From assembly GCA_044223665.1 (NCBI GenBank), contig JBGALT010000019.1, forward strand, positions 9,859-73,858: 64,000 bases of DNA. The letters run 5' to 3'. This DNA is from JBBSAT01 sp044223665. Its GTDB lineage: Bacteria; Myxococcota_A; Polyangia; Polyangiales; Sandaracinaceae. The notes beneath the pieces were generated by a model, which saw only the letters and a program-made list of their open reading frames with translations, ran no database searches and had not been told where the DNA came from. This document shows positions 7,918 to 16,781 of this stretch, in pieces. The position numbers and the translations under genes are program-made. The first letter of the stretch is position 1; each line of letters begins with the position of its first letter.

Positions 7918-9850
7918 ATGATCCGGCTCGAGATCGCGGTCGGTCAGGACAAGGGCCGGGTCCTCGAGTCCCGCTCCGACCTGGTCAAGATCGGCCGCAG
8001 CGAGGTCAACGACTTCGTCGTCTCCGAGTGGCACGTCTCGCAGGAGCACGCGGTCGTGCTCTTCGTGGGTGACCGCTACGTCGTGCGCGATCTGCAAGCC
8101 ACGAACGGGACGCGCATCCGCCGCGGCGCCGAGGGCGCCGAGGCACAGACCATCGACGTCGGCGCGAGCGAGAATCGCGAGGTCGCCCTCGAGAGCGGCG
8201 ACGTGCTCCTGCTCGGCGACGCGGAGCGCGCGGCACAGGTCACCGTGCGCATCGAGGACGAAGAGGACGACGCGCGCATCGTCTCGGTGCGCCGCGTCGC
8301 GGAGATCGATCGCCTCGAGGCGGATCTCGGCAGCGACCAGGCCGTGCTGCGCGCGCTCTACGAGGCGCAGAAGAACCTGAGCGGCACGCTCGAGCTCGAG
8401 TCGCTCGTCGACCAGATCGCCGCCGAGGTCTTCCGCTTCCTCTCGCGCGCGACGCACGTGACCATCGCGCTCCGCGAGGACGAGGACGGGCCACGGCGCG
8501 CCGCCCGCTACGTGCCGGTGGGAACGCGCGTCCGCGGGGGCGCCGGGCGCGACGCCGTGCCGATCACGCGCAGCGTCTTCAAGAAGGTCGTGGCCGAGCG
8601 GGCCGCCGTCCTTGCCGCCGACGCCCGCCGCGAGGTCGGCGAGAGCGCGTCGATGATGGCGGCGCAGATCACCAGCACCATCGGCGTTCCCCTCTGGCAG
8701 GGCGACGAGATCAACGGCGTCCTGCAGGTCGACAACCGCGAGGGCTCGGGCGTGTTCCGCGACCGCGACCTCGACGTCCTCGCGCTGCTCGCGCAGTCGG
8801 CGAGCGCCGCGCTCTCGCACGCACGGCTCTACGCGCGCCTGCGCGTGGCGGAAGAGAACCAGCGCAAGGAGAACGTCTACCTCAAGCGGCGCGAGCAGAG
8901 CCGGCGCGAGGGAGCGATCATCGGCGATGCGCCGACGATGAAGCGGCTCTTCGACCAGCTGCGCAAGGTCGTGAACACGCGCGTCACGGTGCTCATCGAG
9001 GGCGAGACCGGCACGGGCAAGGAGCTCATCGCGAGCGCCGTGCACTACTGGTCGGACCGCCGCGAGAAGCTCTTCGTCGCGCAGAACTGCGCCGCGATGC
9101 CGGAGAACCTGCTCGAGAGCGAGCTCTTCGGGCACAAGAAGGGCAGCTTCACCGGCGCGACCGAGGACAAGAAGGGCCTCTTCGAGCTCGCCGACGGCGG
9201 AACGCTCTTCCTCGACGAGGTCGGCGACGCCGCTCGCGCTCCAGGCCAAGCTCCTGCGCGCGCTCCAGGAGGGCGAGGTGCGCCCGGTCGGCGGCGCCAA
9301 GACGATCCGCGTCGACACCCGCATCGTGGCGGCGACCAACCGCGACCTCGAGAAGGAGGTGGCCGAGGGCCGCTTCCGCGAGGACCTGTTCTATCGCCTC
9401 AAGGTCTTCCCGATCCGCGTCCCGGCGCTGCGCGAGCGCAGCGAGGACGTCCCGCTCCTCGCGGCGCACTTCCTCAAGAAGTACAGCCAGGAGTTCGGCC
9501 GCAGCGTGGGCGGCTTCTCGCAGCAGGCGATGGAGATGCTGCGCAGCTACAAGTGGCCCGGCAACGTGCGCGAGCTGGAGAACGAGGTGCAGCGCCTCGT
9601 GATCCAGATCGACGACCAGAGCTTCGTGCAGCCCGAGCACCTGAGCCCGAAGATCCGCCAGGTCGAGAACATCCTCGACCGCGTGCACCCGACGAAGGGC
9701 ACGCTGCGCGAGATGATGGAGCAGGTCGAGAAGTGGATCCTGATCGAGGCGCTGAAGGACCACGGCAACAACAAGAGCCAGACCGCGCGCACGCTCGGGA
9801 TCACGCGTGAAGGCCTGCACAAGAAGCTCAAGGGCTTCGGCCTGAGCTGA
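7918..9850 (+). pseudogene. FHA-GAF-sigma54 (NtrC-type) transcriptional activator, frameshifted
   Basis: An enhancer-binding activator for sigma54 RNA polymerase. FHA domain (about 1-112, KIGRSEVNDFVV..WHVSQEHA) for phosphothreonine binding; GAF-like sensor (about 150-305); AAA+ domain with Walker A GETGTGKE (362-369), GSFTGA (409-414, Ser for the usual Ala in the sigma54-contact loop) and Walker B TLFLDE (429-434). At 9229 the frame breaks: GD is followed by one base and then PLALQAKLLRALQ in the next frame, where the family has GDMPLALQ. Loss of two bases (AT of an ATG) explains it. The second frame runs through NREATNRDL-type sensor sequence and a Fis-type helix-turn-helix (SQTARTLGITREGLHKKL) to 9850. 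Repaired length is about 644 aa. As read, the protein lacks half its ATPase and its DNA-binding domain. Confidence 0.9.
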
Positions 9851-9933
9851 TCGCGGCCCGGCTCGCCCGCGGACGGCCGTGCCACCCGATGCGACGCGCG
9901 GAGGGCGCTTTGCCCGGCCCGGACCGGTGTCCG

Positions 9934-11916
9934 TCAGCGCGCTGCCAGGGCCCATCCGAAGCCGCCGGCGCCGGGCGCGAGCGTCCACGTGGCGGTGAGC
10001 GTGGTCGGACCGATCAGGGGGCCGCGGATCACGTAGACGCTGTTGCGCGCGGTGTCCCCGACGGCGAGGTCGACGACGCCGTCACCGTCGAAGTCGGCCG
10101 CGCCGAGCCGTACGCGCGCGCGGCCGCCGGCGGTCGACGGCAGCAAGAACGTGGTGGTGACGCGATCGAGGCCGGTGGGCGTCCCGTGCGCGAACATCAC
10201 GGCGGCCGCACCTTCCAGATCGCTGACGATCGCAACATCGCCGTGCGCGTCACCGTCGACGCTCCCGAGCGCCGCCACCGCGTGCCCGTAGCCAGCGTGT
10301 CCCGCCGGCGCCATCAGCCGCGTCGCGATCGGCGAGGGTGTCGTGCCGGCGCGGCCAGGGAAGACGTACACCGCGCTCGCCGCGCTCGCGCCGACCACCA
10401 CGTCGGGCACTCCGTCGCCCGTCACGTCGAGGATCGCGGAGGGCCCGAAGTTCGAGCCGGGCCCGTCGGGACAGGTGAGGATCGCATCCGGCGTGCCCAT
10501 CGGATACGCGCCCGCCCGCGCGAGGAAGACGAGCAGGCGCTCGTTCGTCGTGAGCGGCCCCATCGCCATGAAGTCCCCCGCGCCGTCCCCGTCGAGATCG
10601 CCACCGAAGAGCTCGGTGAGGTTGGCCGGGCGGATCATCGCGTCGTGGGCTGCGGGTAGCCCGGTTCCGGGGCGGCCCGCGAAGAGATACGCGGCCGGCA
10701 TGCTGTCGCGCCCGAGGACTGCGTCGCCGCGACGGTCGCCGTTCATGTCCCCGACCGCGGTCATGTACAGGCTGAACTCCGCCGTGTCCGCGGTGAGCAC
10801 GGTGTCGTACGCCAGCGGTCCGCCGGGATACGCGCTGCGACCGAGGAACGCGTACGCGTGCCCGGGCCCCGCACCGTGCCCGCTGATCAGGAAGTCGTCC
10901 CGACCATCTCCGTTCGTGTCTCCGACCGCGGCGACTGCGGCGCCTACGCGCTCGCCCGCGAGGCCGTTGTCGAAGCGGCCCGCTTCGGAGAGCCCCGCCG
11001 GGCCGCCGAGGTAGAGGAACGCCTGCCCTTGCAGAGAATTCTCGGTGGGAGCGCCGACGACGAGATCGGCGTAGCCATCGCCGTTCACGTCGAAGAACGG
11101 AACGCACGTGCTCTCGACGAGGTGCCGACCCGGCGGGCAGGCCGGCGCGGCGGCGTCGGTGCCGACGTCCGTACCGGTGTCCGAGCCCGCGTCACGCCCG
11201 CCGTCGACCGGCATCGCGGCGTCCGCGCCGGCGTCGATGGAGGCTGCATCGTCCGCGAGCGCGGCGTCGTCCGGCGCCTGCGCGTCGTCCGGCACCGGTC
11301 CCGCGTCCGCGCCCGCCGAGATGCACCCGAGCCTCGTGTCGCAGAGCTGGTCGCCACCGCAGAGGTCGTCGCGCGGAAGCGTCGCGCAGACACCCGGCGC
11401 CACGCAGTCGAACGGCGCACATGCGACGGTCGAGCCCATCGCCGCGCAGTCGGCAGCGACCGTGCACTCCGGAGGTGGACAGAGCTCGGGATGCTCTTCG
11501 TCGCAGCCGGCCTCGACACAGCCACCACCGAGGCATGCGATGGCCGTCGGGCTCCCGCTGCCGGGGCACACGACGCCGGCGCAGTCGCGCATCATGCGCA
11601 GGTACACGATGGTGACGCCTCCGACTCGCTGCGTCTTCGCGCGCGTCATCACCTCGCGCCCCTCCGAGCGGAGCGTCACCGTCACTCGGTGATCGCCGGG
11701 CGTGACGCCGTCGAACGATGCGACGCGGACGGGACGACCGAGCGAGGCGCCGCTCGAGAGAGCGCTCGAGACGGTGCGCCCGTCGTCGACGGTGACGACC
11801 GCCACGTCGATCTCGCGCCCCGGCGCCATGTCGGAGACCATCTGCACCTGGACGCTCGCCTGGCTCGTGCAGGACGCGACGAGCAGCGCCGAGCCGACGA
11901 TGGAGAAGAGACGCAT
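9934..11916 (-). CDS. seven-repeat FG-GAP (VCBS) beta-propeller lipoprotein
   Basis: 660-aa predicted lipoprotein (MRLFSIVGSALLVASC lipobox). Residues about 20-115 form a beta-rich domain (DVAVVTVDDGRTVSS ... VTVTLRSEGREVM) ending in CAGVVC. A Cys-rich segment and an Asp/Ala-rich linker follow. The C-terminal ~390 residues hold seven FG-GAP/VCBS calcium loops: DVNGDGYADLVVGAP, DTNGDGRDDFLISG, DMNGDRRGDAVLG, DLDGDGAGDFMAMG, DVTGDGVPDVVVGA, SVDGDAHGDVAIVS, DFDGDGVVDLAVGD. Seven repeats predict one closed seven-bladed integrin-like propeller binding Ca2+ at the surface. Its layout parallels the RCC1 lipoprotein at 13704. It diverges from the beta-helix gene. Confidence 0.9.
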   Translation of the reverse strand: MRLFSIVGSALLVASCTSQASVQVQMVSDMAPGREIDVAVVTVDDGRTVSSALSSGASLGRPVRVASFDGVTPGDHRVTVTLRSEGREVMTRAKTQRVGGVTIVYLRMMRDCAGVVCPGSGSPTAIACLGGGCVEAGCDEEHPELCPPPECTVAADCAAMGSTVACAPFDCVAPGVCATLPRDDLCGGDQLCDTRLGCISAGADAGPVPDDAQAPDDAALADDAASIDAGADAAMPVDGGRDAGSDTGTDVGTDAAAPACPPGRHLVESTCVPFFDVNGDGYADLVVGAPTENSLQGQAFLYLGGPAGLSEAGRFDNGLAGERVGAAVAAVGDTNGDGRDDFLISGHGAGPGHAYAFLGRSAYPGGPLAYDTVLTADTAEFSLYMTAVGDMNGDRRGDAVLGRDSMPAAYLFAGRPGTGLPAAHDAMIRPANLTELFGGDLDGDGAGDFMAMGPLTTNERLLVFLARAGAYPMGTPDAILTCPDGPGSNFGPSAILDVTGDGVPDVVVGASAASAVYVFPGRAGTTPSPIATRLMAPAGHAGYGHAVAALGSVDGDAHGDVAIVSDLEGAAAVMFAHGTPTGLDRVTTTFLLPSTAGGRARVRLGAADFDGDGVVDLAVGDTARNSVYVIRGPLIGPTTLTATWTLAPGAGGFGWALAAR

Positions 11917-11948
11917 CGCCGCCAGCTTGGGGGCAGTCGCGCCGACGA

Positions 11949-12003
11949 GATCTTACGATTGCGACGCCGTGCTTCGCCGCGGCGCGCGACCGATCTGTAA
12001 GAG
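11949..12003. promoter_or_regulatory. GTAAGA motifs in the divergent FG-GAP/beta-helix promoter region
   Basis: On the minus strand AATCGTAAGATC (11949-11960) lies with its GTAAGA 34 nt before the FG-GAP start. On the plus strand ATCTGTAAGAG (11993-12003) precedes the beta-helix gene by 50 nt. The RCC1 lipoprotein gene has ACTGTAAGAGG with its GTAAGA 35 nt before its start. A shared -10-like element or operator is possible; no partner -35 was identified. Confidence 0.3.
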
Positions 12004-12052
12004 CCCGATCGCGCGGGCGCATGCCACGGTGGCTCCACACTCGAGGAGACCC

Positions 12053-13687
12053 ATGCCATCGCAACACCGCCCGTCGCATCGCCTCACGCGCAGGCAGATC
12101 CTCATCGGCTCCGGTGCCGTTCTCGTCGCCTGCGCGAGCCCCGAGATCCCGGCGGACGCCGCGCGAGCGCGGGACGCGGGGCTCCCCGGCGAGGCCGGGC
12201 CCGGTGTCGACGCCGCGAGCACCGAAGACGCGGCCGCGCTCGCCGACGCGTCCACCGTGGACGCGACCTCGAGCGACGCGAGCGCGAACGACGCGGCGGC
12301 GGATGACGCGGCGACGCCGCCACCGACGCTCGATGCGATCGTCTCGAGCGCCTCGGCGCTGACCACCACGCTGCGCGCCTGGGCCGCCGACTGGGCGGGC
12401 ACCGTGCCGGCGGGCAAGAGCGCGACCGACGAGCGCACGATCGGCCTCGACACGGCCGTCGTCGGCAACGTCGATCTCAGCCGCTTGAGCTTCCCGGCCC
12501 GCGTGTGCGTGCGCGCGGTCGGCACGTTCCACGACGACTACACGTGCTCGACCTACGTGCAGGGCACGATCAACATGGCGTCGAGCACGAACCTCTGGCT
12601 CTGCTTGATGGAGGTCCGCGCTCCCGACAACGGCCTGTTCGCCGCCGGGCTCGTGAACCTCGACGCGACCACCGACTGCGGCGTCGATCGCTGCTCGTTC
12701 AGCGGCTGGCCCTTCGCTCTCACGCCCGGAGCGACCGGAACGACGGCCTACGCGATCTCGCCCAACGGTCCGACCAACCTCACGGTGCGACACAACGTGT
12801 ACCGCTACTTCGGCGATGGTTTCGCCAAATGGCGTGGGACCACGAACAACCTCCGCCTCGAAGGCAACATGGGTCTCTACTCGGGCGGCGACGACTACAC
12901 CGTCGCGAGTGGCTGCGTGCTGAACGACGCGCTCGTCCTCGCCAACTACTTCGATCGCCACCACGCGAAGGCCGCGGGCGTCCACAACGACGGCTGGCAA
13001 CAGAACGGCGGGTCGGTGAACAACCGCTACACGCTCCGCTACAACGTCGGCTACCGCGGCACGTGGACGGGAACGGGCGAGACGACCTCGAACGGCTGGC
13101 AGCTCATCTTCACGTCGGGCGCGGCGACGACGTCCACCGGCCCGTGGCTCGCGGAGCACTGCATCTTCATGAACGGTCAGCAGCGCGCCATCGACCGCAT
13201 TCCCGGCACCGGAACGCTCACCGTGCGGTACTGCGCGGCGGTCGACAGCGACGTCGACGCGACGCAGATCGCCAACGCGCGCTTCCCGCGCATCCTCGGC
13301 GCCGACGCCGTCGAGCGGAACTTCGTGACCTCGCCGAACGCCGGCTACACCAACGGCGCCGGCAACGGCGGGCTCGACATCCACCTGGGCGGCACCCCCG
13401 ACCACTCGTTGCTCCTGCCGTACATGACGTCGGTGCCGACGGACACCACGGACCTCTGGGACATCCGCCCCGTCGCCGGCTCCGCCTACCACCCGGACTA
13501 CACGCCAGCGGCGTCACGCGTCGGCCCCTTCGACTTGTGGGCCAAGCTGCTCGCTGGCGATCCCGAGGTCGTGTTGAGCCGCATCGGCTGGCCGGTCGCG
13601 CCCCTCTTCATCGCCGACTTCGACCACGGCGATCACTTCTGGGGCGGATACACGGGTCGCTTCGACGCGAACGGCAACAACGCCTGA
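12053..13687 (+). CDS. Tat-type beta-helix (pectate-lyase-like) lipoprotein
   Basis: 544-aa predicted exported protein. The signal has a twin-arginine motif (HRLTRRQILIGSG, RR at 13-14) and a lipobox-like LVAC with Cys27, so Tat export and lipidation are both possible. An Asp/Ala/Ser-rich linker (about 30-90) follows. The remainder, with recurring short strands and Asn ladders such as NLTVRHNVYRYF, NNLRLEGNMGLY and NRYTLRYNVGYRG, looks like a right-handed parallel beta-helix of the pectin-lyase fold, a shape typical of polysaccharide-active proteins. Catalytic residues could not be assigned. The ATG at 12053 is supported by GAGGAGA six nt upstream. It sits between the two propeller lipoproteins, on the opposite strand to both. 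Confidence 0.75.
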   Translation: MPSQHRPSHRLTRRQILIGSGAVLVACASPEIPADAARARDAGLPGEAGPGVDAASTEDAAALADASTVDATSSDASANDAAADDAATPPPTLDAIVSSASALTTTLRAWAADWAGTVPAGKSATDERTIGLDTAVVGNVDLSRLSFPARVCVRAVGTFHDDYTCSTYVQGTINMASSTNLWLCLMEVRAPDNGLFAAGLVNLDATTDCGVDRCSFSGWPFALTPGATGTTAYAISPNGPTNLTVRHNVYRYFGDGFAKWRGTTNNLRLEGNMGLYSGGDDYTVASGCVLNDALVLANYFDRHHAKAAGVHNDGWQQNGGSVNNRYTLRYNVGYRGTWTGTGETTSNGWQLIFTSGAATTSTGPWLAEHCIFMNGQQRAIDRIPGTGTLTVRYCAAVDSDVDATQIANARFPRILGADAVERNFVTSPNAGYTNGAGNGGLDIHLGGTPDHSLLLPYMTSVPTDTTDLWDIRPVAGSAYHPDYTPAASRVGPFDLWAKLLAGDPEVVLSRIGWPVAPLFIADFDHGDHFWGGYTGRFDANGNNA

Positions 13688-13703
13688 GCCGCGCGCGCGT
13701 GGC

Positions 13704-15485
13704 TCACTGGAGCGGTGGGCACACGCGACGCGGCACGGCGGCGCGCCCGACGGTGGTGGCAGGCACGCCGAGCTGACCGAGCACGTTGTCGCCCCAGCAC
13801 CACAGCGAGCGGTCGTCGCGGATGCCGCACGCGTGGTCCGTGGCGACGTCGAGCGTGCGCCAGCGGGCGCCCATCGGCGGCGCGGGCACTTCGGCGACCG
13901 CCGGGGCCGAGCTGCCCCAGCACGCGAGGACCTCGCCGTCGCCGTCGACCCGCACGGCGCACGTCTGTCGCCCTCCGCCTTCCACGAGACGGAAGCGTGA
14001 GCCCGGGATCGGCTCCGTCGGCGGGACACCGTCCACGGAGCCCGTCGACGACGGAGTGCCCAGCACCTGCCCCGACAGGTTGCCGCCCCAGCAGTAGAGC
14101 GGGTAGTCGTCGGCGCCATCGTCGAGGAGCGCGCACGTGTGGAAGTCGCCGTGCGCGACGTCGTGCCATCGTTCGGTGCACGCGTCGTCGAGACATCCGG
14201 CGCGGACCGGCCCGACGGACGTGCGATCGAGCGTACCGTCCGCGAGGCGGCCACCGAGCTGACCCGCCCCGTTCAGCCCCCAACACCAGAGCTCGCCACC
14301 CGTGCTCAGCGCGCACGAGTGAAGGCCCTCCGCCTCCACGCGCTGCCAGTCGGTGCGCGACGGCATGACCGGCGTCGGTGAGACGACGTCGGGAACGCGG
14401 GGTCCGATCGGCAGCGTCGGATCGGCCGCTCCGTCGTGGTTGAGCCCCCAGCACGACACGGGGGTCCCCACGCCGACGCCGCAGCCGTGGGTGCCGACCG
14501 AGATGAGCTCGAGGATCTCGCCCGCCACGTCGACGTTGTCGATGGGCGTGGGGCCCATCGGGCCATGCTCGGGCGGACCGTCGCCGAAGGCGCTCGTGAA
14601 GCCCCCTCCCCAACAGATGCGGGTGTCGCGCCCGCGGAGGACCACGCACGTGGTCTGCGCGCCGCCCACGAGATCGGCGGCCGTCAGTCCGGAGGCAGCG
14701 CTATCGAACGGGTGTCCGACGCTCTGCCCCGGCGGCGCGCTGGTGATCTCGGCCTGCGACGAGCCCCAGCAGAACACGTGCGAGCGGGGGCTCGTCGCGC
14801 TCGGATCCTGGAGGAACAGCGCGCACGTGTAGGCGAGGCTCTCCGCGCCACCGACGACGACCTGCGTCGCGGGGACCGCCGGCGCGCACTCCCCCGCCGC
14901 GCACGCGTCACCCGGGCAGCCGCACGACGCACCGTCCTCGACGGGCTCGCACGAGACGCCGCAGCGCTCGCAGAGACCGCAGTCGGGGACCGACATCTGC
15001 GTCGGGGCCTCTTCGGGAGTGAAGCACGAGCCCACGCAGCTGCCTTGGTGGCACGTGCGGCCCGGCTCGCAGTCGACGCCCGTGCATGCGTCCGCGAGCT
15101 CGACGCGAACGATGCCGAGCACGTGCTGCCGAAACCCGATGCGGACCTCCGACGCGATCACGCCGCGCGCGTGCGTGAGCGAGACGCGGACCGTCGCGCG
15201 GCGGGTCCAGTCGTCACCGAGCGGGACGATCGGCAAGCTCGCGATGCGACCGTGCCGGCCCTCGACCGAGCGCGCCACCGCGAGGACCGACGTCTCACCG
15301 TCGTCGTTCGTGAGCGAGACGTCGAGCGTCGCGCCCTCCAGCGGCACGTCGGCCGCGACGTAGAACTCCACCCTCACTTGCGTCGCAGGCACCGCGACGC
15401 AAGACGACGCGAGTGCGCCCGACAGCAGCGCGAGCACGAGCGCGCGGGCCAGCTCCGCGCGCCACCCTCCCCACGGCTCGTGCAT
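13704..15485 (-). CDS. seven-repeat RCC1-type beta-propeller lipoprotein
   Basis: 593-aa predicted lipoprotein (ALVLALLSGALASSC lipobox). A beta-rich N-terminal domain (about 35-145, ending CTGVDCEPGRTCHQGSC) and a Cys-rich linker precede seven RCC1 repeats, each with an S/A-CA(L)... strand and a CWG turn: VFCWGSS, RICWGGG, VSCWGLN, LWCWGLN, LYCWGGN, LACWGSS, LWCWGDN. Seven repeats fit one complete RCC1 propeller, a protein-interaction platform; here it is exported. The domain order matches the FG-GAP lipoprotein at 9934. GGAGGG touches the chosen ATG at 15485. In-frame starts at 15518 (ATG) and 15539 (GTG) would add a charged leader. The PEGA gene lies 67 nt upstream on the same strand. Confidence 0.88.
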   Translation of the reverse strand: MHEPWGGWRAELARALVLALLSGALASSCVAVPATQVRVEFYVAADVPLEGATLDVSLTNDDGETSVLAVARSVEGRHGRIASLPIVPLGDDWTRRATVRVSLTHARGVIASEVRIGFRQHVLGIVRVELADACTGVDCEPGRTCHQGSCVGSCFTPEEAPTQMSVPDCGLCERCGVSCEPVEDGASCGCPGDACAAGECAPAVPATQVVVGGAESLAYTCALFLQDPSATSPRSHVFCWGSSQAEITSAPPGQSVGHPFDSAASGLTAADLVGGAQTTCVVLRGRDTRICWGGGFTSAFGDGPPEHGPMGPTPIDNVDVAGEILELISVGTHGCGVGVGTPVSCWGLNHDGAADPTLPIGPRVPDVVSPTPVMPSRTDWQRVEAEGLHSCALSTGGELWCWGLNGAGQLGGRLADGTLDRTSVGPVRAGCLDDACTERWHDVAHGDFHTCALLDDGADDYPLYCWGGNLSGQVLGTPSSTGSVDGVPPTEPIPGSRFRLVEGGGRQTCAVRVDGDGEVLACWGSSAPAVAEVPAPPMGARWRTLDVATDHACGIRDDRSLWCWGDNVLGQLGVPATTVGRAAVPRRVCPPLQ

Positions 15486-15518
15486 CCCCTCCGAAGGTGC
15501 CCTCGCCCGCTTCTGCAT

Positions 15519-15530
15519 CCTCTTACAGTT
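15519..15530 (-). promoter_or_regulatory. GTAAGA motif upstream of the RCC1 gene
   Basis: AACTGTAAGAGG on the minus strand, with GTAAGA 35 nt before the chosen start. The same core at nearly the same distance (34 nt) precedes the FG-GAP lipoprotein gene. Confidence 0.3.
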
Positions 15531-15552
15531 CGTTCGCACGGCGCTGGTGCCT

Positions 15553-16521
15553 TCAGAAGGGCACCGAGAGTGCTTGGATCACGCCGTACTCGGGATCGCT
15601 CACGGGCGGGGCCACCGGCTGTCCGTAGACGACCCCGAGCGCCGTCCCGACGCCCGCACCCACGAGCAGGACCGCACCGACGATCCAGAACGCCGGCTCT
15701 CGCAACAGGTCGATCCCGGCGCTCGGATCGTCGAACCGAAAGCGCGTGGTACGCCCGCCGTCGACGCGCACCGTCGACTCGCGCCGCGCGGCGTCGCGCG
15801 AGACGCGGACGACGTACTCGCCCGTCGGGAGCTCGCGCTCGATCCTGCCGCTCCCGCGGGCGACGCCGACGATCTCGACGACGAGGTCATCGGCCGGAGC
15901 CTCCAGCGCGAGGGTACCGACGGCCCTCGGGGTGAGAACGACCTCGAGCCTCCGCGTCTCCCCTCGCTCGAGGCGAGCTCGGCGCTCCTCCTCGACGTAG
16001 CCGTCGGCCGCGAGGACGACCACGTGCTCCCCCGCGTCCAGATGCACCGTGGCGCCAGCCTCGACGCGCACCCCGTCCACTCGGACGGTCGCGTCGGGCG
16101 CGCTCACGACGACGACCACGACGGCCTGCTCGGCCCGCACCGCCTCGAGCAGCGCCGTCGCGTCCGCCCGCTCGGTGTCGTCGAGCGCGCCGTATGCATC
16201 GGCGAGCAGCGCTTGCAGCACTCCCTCGGCGCGCGTCGTCTCGCCGGTCCCGCGGCACGCGACGGCCAGGTCGTACGCCGCCGACGGCGTCGGCGACGCG
16301 TCGAGCGACTCGGCGAACAGGTCGCGCGCCTGCGCGTACTCGCCGCGCCGCAGCGCTTCCACGGCCGCATCGAAGAGCTCGCGCGCGCCGCTCTGCGCCT
16401 GAGCGAGGCGCGCCATGGCGAGCCAGACGAGCGCGCAGCACAGCAGGAGAGCCCAGGCGCGAGACGTGAGCGCGGCCGCCGGATCTCCGGCCTCACCGTC
16501 GCCTTCGTCACGACGAGCCAT
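15553..16521 (-). CDS. PEGA-domain TPR membrane protein
   Basis: 322 aa. A signal anchor (about 20-43, AWALLLCCALVWLAMARLAQA) leads into TPR-like helices (RELFDAAVEALRRGEYAQARDLFAESL). Next come two PEGA-type beta domains (DATVRVDGVRVEAGATVHLDAGEHVV and LPTGEYVVRVSRDAARRES), a C-terminal membrane segment (PAFWIVGAVLLVGAGVGTAL) and a short tail. PEGA proteins of this form are common in myxobacteria near Ser/Thr kinases and envelope proteins; their ligand is generally unknown. It is likely cotranscribed with the RCC1 lipoprotein gene downstream. A TAGCGT hexamer lies 6 nt before the ATG and no ribosome site is seen. Confidence 0.82.
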   Translation of the reverse strand: MARRDEGDGEAGDPAAALTSRAWALLLCCALVWLAMARLAQAQSGARELFDAAVEALRRGEYAQARDLFAESLDASPTPSAAYDLAVACRGTGETTRAEGVLQALLADAYGALDDTERADATALLEAVRAEQAVVVVVVSAPDATVRVDGVRVEAGATVHLDAGEHVVVLAADGYVEEERRARLERGETRRLEVVLTPRAVGTLALEAPADDLVVEIVGVARGSGRIERELPTGEYVVRVSRDAARRESTVRVDGGRTTRFRFDDPSAGIDLLREPAFWIVGAVLLVGAGVGTALGVVYGQPVAPPVSDPEYGVIQALSVPF

Positions 16522-16649
16522 GGGCCGACGCTACAACGATTCACCGCGGCGGTCGCGACGCTTGATCGCGTCGCTCACTTGCTGTTCCTTTCCCCCGAGG
16601 GCCCCTCGCCTACACCCCCGGATGCGGGGCCCCTCCCGCCGAGCCGCGT

Positions 16650-16686
16650 GATCACGTTGGTTTCGGTTCCCTCAACCAACGTGATC
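16650..16686. terminator. 13-bp perfect stem hairpin
   Basis: GATCACGTTGGTT (16650-16662) and its exact reverse complement (16674-16686) flank an 11-nt loop. It lies about 95 nt past the stop of the winged-helix gene and 130 nt before the PEGA gene start, in a 260-bp gap. It may be a terminator without T-tract or an operator; a perfect 13-bp stem is unlikely by chance. Confidence 0.5.
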
Positions 16687-16781
16687 GGCGCTGTCAGGCG
16701 GGCTGCCGAGGTCGCGAAGGCACGGCTCACCCGGGCGCCTCGCGCTCGCCGTCCCGACCGCGGGTCGTGCGCCGTCAGCCC

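Noticed and set aside
9220..9240. Programmed ribosomal frameshift in the sigma54 activator
   Set aside because: There is no slippery heptamer, and restoring two bases gives the exact family consensus, so deletion or error is simpler.
12053..13687. Specific assignment as pectate lyase
   Set aside because: The beta-helix pattern is visible, but no catalytic Arg/Asp set could be located.
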